Positions 9,191-17,060 of a DNA stretch of 57,134 bases are shown one piece after another; position 1 is the stretch's first letter, and each line of letters starts with the position of its first letter. Under the pieces are notes generated by a model. The model saw only the letters and a list, made by a program, of their open reading frames with translations, was not told the DNA's origin and searched no databases. The translations under genes and the position numbers were made by a program. The stretch spans positions 1 to 57,134 of the forward strand of contig CAMLMV010000040.1 of the NCBI GenBank assembly GCA_946481275.1. Reading direction: 5' to 3'. Source of the stretch: an uncultured Massilia sp. GTDB taxonomy: Bacteria > Pseudomonadota > Gammaproteobacteria > Burkholderiales > Burkholderiaceae.

Positions 9191-11368
9191 ATGACATATA
9201 AGAAAGACATTGCAATTCTTCGTGTAAACCACCTGCGTGGACCGAACATCTGGACCTACCGCCCTGTCATCGAAACGTGGCTCGACCTCGGCGAACTCGA
9301 AGAATGTCCTTCGAATAAACTTCCCGGCCTGTATGAACGCCTTACCGCCTGGCTGCCGGGCCTGATCGAACACCGCTGCGGCGTCGGCGAACGGGGCGGC
9401 TTCCTGGAGCGCCTGCGCGACGGCACCTGGTCCGGCCACATCCTCGAACACATCGTCCTCGAATTGCAGAACCTGGCCGGCATGAAGACCGGCTTCGGTA
9501 AAACCCGCTCCACTCTAGACCCCGGCATTTATAAAATGGCATTCCGCACGCGCGACGAGACCGTCGGCCGTGCCGCCCTGCAAGCCGGCCACGCGCTGCT
9601 GATGGCCGCCATCAACGACACCCCGTTCGACCTGCAGGCCAAGGTCGCGGAACTGACCGAACTGGTCGACCGCTACTGCCTGGGCCCGTCGACCGGCCAC
9701 ATCGTCGACGCCGCCACGGACCGCCGCATCCCCTCGATCCGCCTGACCGAAGGCAACCTCGTGCAGCTGGGCCACGGCAGCGCGCAGCGCCGCATCTGGA
9801 CGGCCGAGACGGACCGCACGAGCGCCATCGGCGAATCCATCGCCAGCGACAAGGACCTCACCAAGACCCTGCTGGCGTCGTGCGGCGTGCCGGTGCCCGA
9901 GGGCGCCGTGGTCCGCAGCGCCGAGGCGGCATGGGAAGAAGCGCAGGACATCGGCCTGCCCGTCGCCATCAAACCCGTCGACGGCAACCATGGCCGCGGC
10001 GTGTCGCTGAACCTGATGTCGGAAGCGGACGTGCATGCCGCCTACGCCATCGCCTCCGAGGAAGGCGATTCCAGCGCCGTCCTCGTCGAGCGCTTCATTC
10101 CCGGCAACGAACACCGCCTGCTCGTCGTCGGCTCGAAAGTCGTCGCGGCCGCGAAAGGCGAATCGCTGTGGGTCGTCGGCGACGGCACCTCCACCGTCAC
10201 GCAGCTGTGCGACAGCCAGATCAACATCGATCCGCGCCGCGGCAATTCCGAAGAATTCCCGCTCAGCCCCGTCGTGCCGGCCGAAAGCGATGAAGTCAAG
10301 CTGGACCTGAAACGCCAGGGCCTCACCCCGGATTCGGTGCCGCAGGCCGGCCAGAAAGTGCTGATCCAGTTGAACGGCAACGTGGCCGATGACGTCACCG
10401 ACGAGGTCCATCCCGAAGTCGCGCACGTGGCCGCGCTGGCCGCGCGCGTCGTGGGCCTGGACATCGCCGGCATCGACCTCGTGTGCGAAGACATTTCGCG
10501 TCCGCTGGAAGAGCAGCGCGGCGCCATCATCGAAGTCAATTCCAGCCCGGGGCTGCTCGCGCACATCAAGCCCGCCAAGGGCGAGCCGCGCAACGTCGGC
10601 AAGGCGATCGTGGAACACCTGTTCGCCGAGGGCGAGACGGGCCGCATCCCGCTCGTGGGCGTCACGGGCACCACGGACGCGGCACTGGCCGCGCGCCTCG
10701 TCGGCACCGTGCTGAATTTGGCCGGCAAGCACGTGGGCGTGGCCAACCGCGAGGGCCTGTTCCTCGACGGCCGCCAGGTCACGGCGCAGGACGGCACCCG
10801 CTTCGACGCCGGCCAGCGCCTGCTGATCAACCGCACCGTGCAGGCCGCCGTGTTCGAATCGAACGCGCGCACGATCCTGACCGAAGGCCTGCCGTACGAC
10901 CGCTGCCTCGTCGGCATCGTGACGGACATGGGCAACGCGGCCGACGTGGCCGACCTGTACGTGCGCGACGACGATGCGCTGTACAACGTCGTGCGCAGCC
11001 AGGTCGACGTCGTGCTGTCCGATGGCGCGGCCGTGTTGAACGCCGCCGATGAACGCGTGACGGCGCTGGCCGAACTGTGCGACGGCGCCGTGCTGTTCTA
11101 CGCGCAGGACGAAGCCGACGCCACCCTGGCCGCGCACCGCGCGAGCGGCGGCCGCGTCGCGTTCGTGCGCAACGGCCACATCGTCCTGGCCCAGGGCAGC
11201 GAGGAAATGCCGCTGCTGGGCATCGACAAGGTGAAGCCTGCCACCGCCGCGCAGCCGAATGCGCTGCTGGCCGCCGCGCTGGCTGGCTGGGCGCTGGACG
11301 TGCCGACGGACCTGATCTGCGCCGGGCTGCGCACCTTCGACCCGGCCGGCAAAAAGAAAAAGGCCTGA
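9191..11368 (+). CDS. Cyanophycin synthetase-like protein, CphA2/CphA-prime type with degenerate Mur-ligase domain
   Basis: This is a CphA-family protein of about 725 residues. The N-terminal domain opens NHLRGPNIW. The ATP-grasp half carries LGPSTGHIVDAA, KPVDGNHGRGVSLNL, DLVCEDI and EVNSSPGLLAHI. The following Mur-ligase-like domain has GVTGTTDAALAA where the complete synthetase next door has the ATP-binding loop GTNGKTTT, and it ends about 130 residues earlier, so that active site is almost certainly dead. Shortened, P-loop-less CphA2-type enzymes are known to condense beta-aspartyl-arginine dipeptides instead of adding Asp and Arg in turn; that activity is inferred here. The start is placed at the ATG at 9191; an in-frame GTG at 9176 is possible and neither has a strong ribosome site. 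It is 53 bp upstream of cphA. Confidence 0.88.
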   Translation: MTYKKDIAILRVNHLRGPNIWTYRPVIETWLDLGELEECPSNKLPGLYERLTAWLPGLIEHRCGVGERGGFLERLRDGTWSGHILEHIVLELQNLAGMKTGFGKTRSTLDPGIYKMAFRTRDETVGRAALQAGHALLMAAINDTPFDLQAKVAELTELVDRYCLGPSTGHIVDAATDRRIPSIRLTEGNLVQLGHGSAQRRIWTAETDRTSAIGESIASDKDLTKTLLASCGVPVPEGAVVRSAEAAWEEAQDIGLPVAIKPVDGNHGRGVSLNLMSEADVHAAYAIASEEGDSSAVLVERFIPGNEHRLLVVGSKVVAAAKGESLWVVGDGTSTVTQLCDSQINIDPRRGNSEEFPLSPVVPAESDEVKLDLKRQGLTPDSVPQAGQKVLIQLNGNVADDVTDEVHPEVAHVAALAARVVGLDIAGIDLVCEDISRPLEEQRGAIIEVNSSPGLLAHIKPAKGEPRNVGKAIVEHLFAEGETGRIPLVGVTGTTDAALAARLVGTVLNLAGKHVGVANREGLFLDGRQVTAQDGTRFDAGQRLLINRTVQAAVFESNARTILTEGLPYDRCLVGIVTDMGNAADVADLYVRDDDALYNVVRSQVDVVLSDGAAVLNAADERVTALAELCDGAVLFYAQDEADATLAAHRASGGRVAFVRNGHIVLAQGSEEMPLLGIDKVKPATAAQPNALLAAALAGWALDVPTDLICAGLRTFDPAGKKKKA

Positions 11369-11421
11369 TAAGGAGCCCGGCATGACCGGGCCGATGCCGC
11401 AAGACCCTAAAGGAAAGACTT

Positions 11422-13992
11422 ATGGAAGTATCACGCGTACGGGCCCTGCGCGGTCCCAACCTCTGGAGCCACCACACGTCGATCGAGGCAATCGTCACGT
11501 GCACGCCCGACGAGGAATCGATCGGCGCCCTGCCCGGCTTCGAGACGCGCCTGCGCGCCCTGTTCCCGGAAATCTGGCCGCTGCAGCCGACCGGGCATGA
11601 CGACACGATCCCGCTGGCGCAGGTGCTGGAAGTCGCCGCGCTGGCCCTGCAGGCGCAGGCCGGCTGCCCCGTCACGTTCAGCCGCACCACCGCCACGCTG
11701 GAGCGCGGCATCTACCAGGTCGTCGTCGAGTACAGCGAAGAAGACGTCGGCCGCCTGGCCATGCAACTGGCCGAGCAGCTGTGCGCCGCGGCCCGCAACG
11801 ACCAGCCGTTCGATCTCGACGGCGCGCTGAAGCAGCTGCGCGACCTGGACGAGGACGTGCGCCTCGGCCCGTCGACGGGTTCCATCGTGCACGCGGCCGT
11901 CGCGCGCGGCATCCCGTACCGCCGCCTGACCGAGGGCAGCCTCGTGCAGTTCGGCTGGGGCAGCCGCCAGCGCCGCATCCAGGCCGCCGAGATCGACGCC
12001 ACCGGCGCCATCGCGGAATCCATCGCGCAGGACAAGGAACTGACCAAGACGCTGCTGAACGCGGCCGGCGTGCCCGTGCCTCTCGGCCGCAGCGTGAGCG
12101 ATCCGGACGACGCGTGGACCGCCGCGCAGGAAATCGGCCTGCCGGTCGTGATCAAGCCGAAGGACGGCAACCAGGGCAAGGGCGTGACCGTGAACGTCAC
12201 CACGCGCGAACAGCTCGACGCGGGCTTTGCCGCCGCGTCCGAGTTCCGCGACGACATCATGGTCGAAAAATACCTGCCGGGCCATGACTACCGCCTGCTC
12301 GTCGTGGGCAACCGCCTCGTCGCCGCCGCGCGCCGCGATCCGCCGCACGTCGTGGGCGACGGCGTGCACACGGTGCGCCAGCTCGTCGACATCGTCAACA
12401 AGGACCCACGCCGCGGCGACGGCCACGCGACGTCGCTGACCAAGATCCGCTTCGACGACATCGCCCTCGCCTCGCTGGCGAAACAGGGCTATGACGCGGA
12501 ATCGGTCCCGCCGAAGGGCCAGCGCGTCACCCTGCGCAACAACGCGAACCTGTCGACGGGCGGCTCCGCGACGGACGTCACGGACGACGTCCATCCGGAA
12601 GTGGCGGCCCGCGCGATCGCGGCCGCGCACATGGTCGGCCTGGACATCTGCGGCGTCGACCTCGTGTGCGACAGCGTGCTGAAACCGATCGAAGACCAGG
12701 GCGGCGGCATCGTCGAAGTGAACGCCGCGCCGGGCCTGCGCATGCACATCTCGCCGTCGTTCGGCAAGGGCCGCGCCGTCGGCGAAGCCATCATGGACAC
12801 GCTGTACGCCCCGGGCGACGACGGCCGCATCCCGGTCGTCGCCGTGACGGGCACGAACGGCAAGACGACGACCGTGCGCCTGATCGCGCACCTGCTCGCG
12901 AGCTCGGGCCTGCGCACCGGCATGACGAACACGGACGGCGTCTACATCCAGGGCCGCCGCATCGACAGCGGCGACTGCAGCGGCCCGCGTAGCGCGCGCA
13001 ACGTGCTGCTGCACCCGGACGTCGACGCGGCCGTGTTCGAGACCGCGCGCGGCGGCATCCTGCGCGAAGGTCTCGCGTACGACCGCTGCCAGGTCGGCGT
13101 CGTCACCAACATCGGCTCCGGCGACCACCTCGGCCTGAACTACATCACGACGCTGGAAGACCTCGCGGTACTGAAGCGCGTGATCGTCCAGAACGTCGCG
13201 CCGAACGGCATGGCCGTGCTGAACGCGGCCGACCCGATCGTCGCGGGCATGGCCGAGAACACGAAGGGCGACATCACCTACTTCGCCGCCGACTGCTCGC
13301 TGCCCGTCATGCAGAAGCACCGCGCGCAGGGCCGCCGCATCGTCTACGTCGACAAGGGCCACCTCGTCGCGGCGCAGGGCAAGAAGGAAGAGCGCGTGCC
13401 GCTGGCCGAGGTACCCATCACCCGCGGCGGCGTGATCGGCTTCCAGGTCGAGAACGTGATGGCCGCCGTGGCCGCCGCCTGGGCCGTGAACATCGCGTGG
13501 GATGCGATCCGCGTGGGCCTCAAGACGTTCGTCGGCGAAAGCGACAATGCACCGGGCCGCTTCAACGTGTTCGACTACCGCGGCGCGACCGTGATCGCCG
13601 ACTACGGCCACAACCCGGACGCGATCCAGGCCCTGGTCAACGCCGTCGAATCGATGCCGGCCAAGCGCCGCTCGGTGGTGATCTCCGGCGCAGGCGACCG
13701 CCGCGACGAGGACATCCGCGACCAGACCCGCATCCTCGGTAAAGCGTTCGACGACGTGCTGCTGTACGAAGACCAGTGCCAGCGCGGCCGCCTTGAGGGC
13801 GAAGTCGTCGGCCTGCTGCGCGAGGGCCTCGCCGGCGCGCCGCGCACGACGCACATCGACGAGATCAAGGGCGAGTTCGTCGCCATCGACAAGGCGCTCG
13901 AACGCCTGCAGCCGGGCGACCTGTCGCTGATCCTGATCGACCAGGTGGACGAGGCGCTGGCGCACATCGCAAAACGGGTCAAGGAAGGCTGA
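11422..13992 (+). CDS. cphA: Cyanophycin synthetase
   Basis: This full-length CphA (856 residues) makes cyanophycin, multi-L-arginyl-poly-L-aspartate, a nitrogen and carbon store, without a ribosome. The order is an N-terminal domain (VRALRGPNLW), an ATP-grasp domain that adds Asp to the backbone (LGPSTGSIVHAAV, KPKDGNQGKGVTVNV, VEVNAAPGLRMHIS), and a Mur-ligase domain that adds Arg to the side chain (P-loop AVTGTNGKTTTVRL, FETARGGILREGL, ADYGHNPDAI). All expected ATP-binding loops are present. AAAGGAAA lies a few bases before the ATG. It follows the CphA2-like gene and ends before a strong terminator at 14017. No cyanophycinase gene is in the window. Confidence 0.95.
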   Translation: MEVSRVRALRGPNLWSHHTSIEAIVTCTPDEESIGALPGFETRLRALFPEIWPLQPTGHDDTIPLAQVLEVAALALQAQAGCPVTFSRTTATLERGIYQVVVEYSEEDVGRLAMQLAEQLCAAARNDQPFDLDGALKQLRDLDEDVRLGPSTGSIVHAAVARGIPYRRLTEGSLVQFGWGSRQRRIQAAEIDATGAIAESIAQDKELTKTLLNAAGVPVPLGRSVSDPDDAWTAAQEIGLPVVIKPKDGNQGKGVTVNVTTREQLDAGFAAASEFRDDIMVEKYLPGHDYRLLVVGNRLVAAARRDPPHVVGDGVHTVRQLVDIVNKDPRRGDGHATSLTKIRFDDIALASLAKQGYDAESVPPKGQRVTLRNNANLSTGGSATDVTDDVHPEVAARAIAAAHMVGLDICGVDLVCDSVLKPIEDQGGGIVEVNAAPGLRMHISPSFGKGRAVGEAIMDTLYAPGDDGRIPVVAVTGTNGKTTTVRLIAHLLASSGLRTGMTNTDGVYIQGRRIDSGDCSGPRSARNVLLHPDVDAAVFETARGGILREGLAYDRCQVGVVTNIGSGDHLGLNYITTLEDLAVLKRVIVQNVAPNGMAVLNAADPIVAGMAENTKGDITYFAADCSLPVMQKHRAQGRRIVYVDKGHLVAAQGKKEERVPLAEVPITRGGVIGFQVENVMAAVAAAWAVNIAWDAIRVGLKTFVGESDNAPGRFNVFDYRGATVIADYGHNPDAIQALVNAVESMPAKRRSVVISGAGDRRDEDIRDQTRILGKAFDDVLLYEDQCQRGRLEGEVVGLLREGLAGAPRTTHIDEIKGEFVAIDKALERLQPGDLSLILIDQVDEALAHIAKRVKEG

Positions 13993-14016
13993 CGCTTTAT
14001 TTGCGTTGCTGACTGA

Positions 14017-14046
14017 CGGGCGCCAAGTGCGCCCGTTTTGCTTTTT
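14017..14046 (+). terminator. Rho-independent terminator after cphA
   Basis: A perfect 7-bp stem, CGGGCGC (14017-14023) with GCGCCCG (14029-14035) and a 5-base loop, is followed by TTTT, GC and TTTTT. It lies 25 bp after the cphA stop and closes the cphA operon. Confidence 0.85.
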
Positions 14047-14158
14047 ATTGGTGCTGCTCAGAAACGTCAGGCACCGCGCACGCTACGTTAGGCAACGAAC
14101 GTGGCCTGGCGCGGCATCTGGCATACCATGAATGAGAATTCGAGCGAGCGGTGCAACC

Positions 14159-14527
14159 ATGACGATCGACAAGCAACCCCATCCCGTTGCCGACAATGAC
14201 CCGGCCCCCGAGATGCCGTTCCGGCGCCTCCTGTACCGCTTCCTGTTCTTCGACTGGCTGTTCCGCGACGTCAGCGCCGCGCGCGACCGCATCGAACGGC
14301 ACGCCGCGCGCCAGCACAACCGCAAGATGAGCCGCTACCTGCCCGTCTACCTGCGGCGCTGGTCGTTTCTCACGGCGTTCGATTTCGCGCTCGGCGTGCT
14401 GTTCGAAAAAGTGCTGCAGGCCGGGATCGTGTCGGCCTGGTTCTTCACCTGGTCGTGCGTGACCTTTACGGGCATGGTCGTCATCACGGTGGCGTGGCTC
14501 CTCCTCAATCATGCGCGGCTGTCCTGA
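14159..14527 (+). CDS. Small inner-membrane protein of unknown function
   Basis: The protein has 122 residues. The first third is charged (MTIDKQPHPVADNDPAPEMPFRRLLYRFLFFDWLFRD in part), followed by an Arg/His-rich stretch and then two hydrophobic segments near residues 60-85 and 92-115 (SFLTAFDFALGVLF; SAWFFTWSCVTFTGMVVITVAWLLL). It is probably a two-pass membrane protein with a cytoplasmic N-terminus. I do not recognise the family. The ATG at 14159 is preferred over the in-frame ATG at 14132. It stands alone after the cphA terminator. Confidence 0.65.
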   Translation: MTIDKQPHPVADNDPAPEMPFRRLLYRFLFFDWLFRDVSAARDRIERHAARQHNRKMSRYLPVYLRRWSFLTAFDFALGVLFEKVLQAGIVSAWFFTWSCVTFTGMVVITVAWLLLNHARLS

Positions 14528-14598
14528 GCTTGATGCTCAGTAAATTACCCTGGTGCAATTGACGAGAAACTGATGTCCTCAACCACAAGGAGGACGTC

Positions 14599-14814
14599 AT
14601 GACTTACCGATGGATCGACGACCAGGGCTTGCTGAAGAAAATGCTCGGTGAACGGCGGATCGACCGCTGGACGGCCGAGAACGTGCAGGATGCGCTGCGC
14701 GCGCGGGGTGTGCATGCGGCGGCGCGGGCGATGGAGTATCGGCGGGTGCGACTGGAGACGGCGCTCAGGGTGTTGGCGGTGCAGGGACAACGGCGGCGGT
14801 ATTTGTTGCCTTAA
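14599..14814 (+). CDS. Small basic protein of unknown function
   Basis: This 71-residue protein is rich in Arg (MTYRWIDDQGLLKKMLGERR at the start, RRRYLLP at the end), with predicted helices and no membrane segment. An excellent ribosome site, AAGGAGG, lies 7 bases before the ATG, which is the main reason to believe the gene. No family is recognised. It is the last gene before the accessory island. Confidence 0.55.
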   Translation: MTYRWIDDQGLLKKMLGERRIDRWTAENVQDALRARGVHAAARAMEYRRVRLETALRVLAVQGQRRRYLLP

Positions 14815-15274
14815 GTTTGCAGCCGGGCTGCCCTGTCCTGCGGCCCGGCGCAGCGTTATCGTTCGCACGAAAAATCATCCAACGCAAACTGCAGTTCAGA
14901 AGTGCCTGAATGGTATCGCACCGATTCGGATGACACCGATTCAAGCTGGTATTCCTGAAACGGCCAGATCATATTCCACAATTCCGGCCTCGCCCCGATG
15001 CACATGTCGATCACTCCATTTCAATCACCAAAGTGATCGTTTTCCAATTGTGAAATTTTGTGAGAATGTTGGAATCACTCCCCTACTAGACTCTGGTGCG
15101 TGTTCCGTGCTGTGTGGCAAACGACTGCCGCGCCAACCCAGAAAATGCTTCGTGGGTTTTCATGGACAGCCCCGTCAACCATTCCTGGCATGGGCCTGAC
15201 GGTTCGATTCCAAGTCCTTTCATGGCATCAGCGTCGTTGTGAGCAACCGTGAATTGTTTTTAAATTAGGACACT
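14815..15274. other. Gene-free stretch before the island, lower GC in its second half
   Basis: About 460 bp. A plus-strand open frame across it lacks a ribosome site and has irregular codon use, so I do not call it. The sequence turns AT-richer from about 14990 to the next start, consistent with a promoter for the methyltransferase gene and with the left boundary of an acquired segment. No repeat or integrase remnant was seen. Confidence 0.4.
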
Positions 15275-16078
15275 ATGCGACAACAATTGAATCTGGAGTT
15301 ATTACGCGGCCTGCGCGGCTTGGAGATCGCGGGACCCAGCGGGATCTTTGGGGAGGAAAATTTATTCCCGGTCTATTCTTACGTGGAGAGTCTGGATGAT
15401 TTTTCCCATCCCCGTCCTCTCGATTGGGGTGGAAGACCACTTGTCGCAGGCGGTGAGTTCCGCTATGCGGCGGGACGCCCTACTGGAAGACAATATGTAG
15501 GGGATGCCACGTCCCTGAAATGGATCGATGACGCGACTTATGACGTGATCATTGGATCACATGTATTGGAACACATCGCCAATCCTTTGAAGGCCCTGAG
15601 GTCCTGGCTATCCGCACTGAAACCTGACGGACTGCTGCTGCAGGTTATCCCTCACGGCGAAGGCACATTCGACCGCAATCGACCGGTTACCCCGTTAGCC
15701 CATCTGATCGATGATTTTGATCAAGATGTTCCTGAGGACGATCGGACGCACTATGCGGAAGTGGCAGCGCTGTCCACCCAGAATCACTCGGAGCATTGGT
15801 TTGCGGAGGCGCATTTGCACCGGGGCGTGCATCAGCACGTATTCGACACCGCGAGTGTGCTGGGACTATACCGCTACGTGGGGCTTGCCATCGTGGGCGT
15901 CGCTGCGGTCAAGCCGCACCATATCGCTATCCTGGGTCGCAAAGGCCAGGCACGTGCCGATGAAGCGTTGTCGGAACATGATATCGACCGGATTCTGATG
16001 GAAAGCCCGTTTAACAGAGACAGGGCTCAGGCGCGAGCCGTTCCCGCCAATGTGACCGCTGAGTGCGGGAGCGCATGA
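15275..16078 (+). CDS. Class I SAM-dependent methyltransferase
   Basis: This 267-residue protein has a divergent SAM-binding region (LRGLEIAGPSGIFGEENLFPVY) and the late motif typical of small-molecule or sugar methyltransferases, YDVIIGSHVLEHIANPLKALRSWLSALKPDG in part, near residues 88-120. The motif I Gly loop is unusual, with EIAGPSGIF in place of ExGxGxG. The substrate is unknown. It is on the plus strand 97 bp before a glycosyltransferase; the two resemble a glycan-decoration pair at the edge of the peptide cluster. Codon use is less GC-rich than in the core genes, consistent with transfer. Confidence 0.8.
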   Translation: MRQQLNLELLRGLRGLEIAGPSGIFGEENLFPVYSYVESLDDFSHPRPLDWGGRPLVAGGEFRYAAGRPTGRQYVGDATSLKWIDDATYDVIIGSHVLEHIANPLKALRSWLSALKPDGLLLQVIPHGEGTFDRNRPVTPLAHLIDDFDQDVPEDDRTHYAEVAALSTQNHSEHWFAEAHLHRGVHQHVFDTASVLGLYRYVGLAIVGVAAVKPHHIAILGRKGQARADEALSEHDIDRILMESPFNRDRAQARAVPANVTAECGSA

Positions 16079-16175
16079 CGTCCTGGCAGCCCTGTGGATC
16101 AATTCCGATACCGTGACGGCTACGCCAGGCGATCGCGCGTAGCGAACCCAACTACTTCACTTGCTCGCGCCACTC

Positions 16176-17024
16176 ATGCATGTCTCTCCCTGTCCCGCAA
16201 ACCGCCCCGCACTACACGCCTGCCAGTTGGCTGTCATGGCTGTTTTCCGCAACGAAGCGCATGTTCTGCGCGAGTGGCTCGACCATTATCTGCGCTTTGG
16301 CGTAGAGCGCTTTTATCTCATCAATAACAACAGCGACGACGACTACCTCGACGCGTTGACACCGTATCTCGAGGCCGGAACGGTGCAGCTATTCGACTGC
16401 GCGCGCGACGGCTATCAGATCGGCGCCTACAGCGAATTGCTGGCGCACATCAGCGCCCGTGCACACTGGCTGGGGATATTCGACCTGGACGAATTCATCT
16501 ACTCCTGCGACGGTGCCCCGATACCCTCGGTTCTCGCACGGTTCGGCGATGCTGAAGCAGTGTTTATTCCATGGCTGAGCTTTGGTTCCTCCGGCCATGT
16601 CATGCAGCCCGCTTCGGTCATCCATGGGTTCACGCGGCGCGGTCCGGCACAGGTCAGCCGTTCCTTTCTCAAACCAATCGTGCGCCCCGACGCGCTCATT
16701 GAGATGTCGCAACACAATCCACGCACCCGACGTGGTCACATCGTGCTCTCCGATGGCAGTCCGGCGGATGGCGAGTCCTTCATTGCACTACAGGAGGAAC
16801 AACTTGGTCGCTTCGCGCTTCTGAACAATCACTATCGACTACAAAGCTTCAACTATTTCACGACGGTCAAGACTGCACGGCCGGAAGTACATGAAAGCGT
16901 GGCAGACCGGCGCAAAAGGCTCAGCTTCTTCAAGCAGAATGACGCGCTATGGAACAGCGTAAGCGATACCCGCCTGGCCGACCTGACCACGCTGGCCATC
17001 GCCTCGAAACAGGCCCACGTGTAA
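16176..17024 (+). CDS. Family 2/92-type glycosyltransferase
   Basis: The protein has about 282 residues. The segment AVMAVFRNEAHVLREWLDHYLRFGVERFYLINNNSDDD (in part) near residues 20-55 is the opening of Glyco_tranf_2_4/GT92-like enzymes. The metal-binding acid motif is GIFDLDEFIY near residue 108. It is predicted cytoplasmic or membrane-peripheral, transferring a sugar from a nucleotide donor; the acceptor is unknown. The ATG at 16176 is chosen over the TTG at 16161, although neither has a clear ribosome site. It converges on the peptide exporter gene across a GC-rich hairpin. Confidence 0.75.
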   Translation: MHVSPCPANRPALHACQLAVMAVFRNEAHVLREWLDHYLRFGVERFYLINNNSDDDYLDALTPYLEAGTVQLFDCARDGYQIGAYSELLAHISARAHWLGIFDLDEFIYSCDGAPIPSVLARFGDAEAVFIPWLSFGSSGHVMQPASVIHGFTRRGPAQVSRSFLKPIVRPDALIEMSQHNPRTRRGHIVLSDGSPADGESFIALQEEQLGRFALLNNHYRLQSFNYFTTVKTARPEVHESVADRRKRLSFFKQNDALWNSVSDTRLADLTTLAIASKQAHV

Positions 17025-17047
17025 CGGGGCCTCGGGGTCTGGCCCCG
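17025..17047. terminator. Hairpin between convergent genes
   Basis: A perfect 7-bp stem CGGGGCC/GGCCCCG with a 9-base loop lies directly after the TAA of the glycosyltransferase and 14 bp from the exporter stop. There is no T run, so it may be a weak or bidirectional terminator. Confidence 0.45.
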
Positions 17048-17060
17048 CAGCGTGCACCGC

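Noticed and set aside
11431..13965. Very long minus-strand open frame (844 codons) opposite cphA
   Set aside because: It mirrors a GC-rich gene with biased third positions; its product is a low-complexity Arg/Ala/His/Val-rich sequence without domain motifs. The same holds for 9515-11383.
14648..15199. Plus-strand open frame across the island's left border
   Set aside because: It overlaps the better-supported small gene at 14599, has no ribosome site and mixed codon use.
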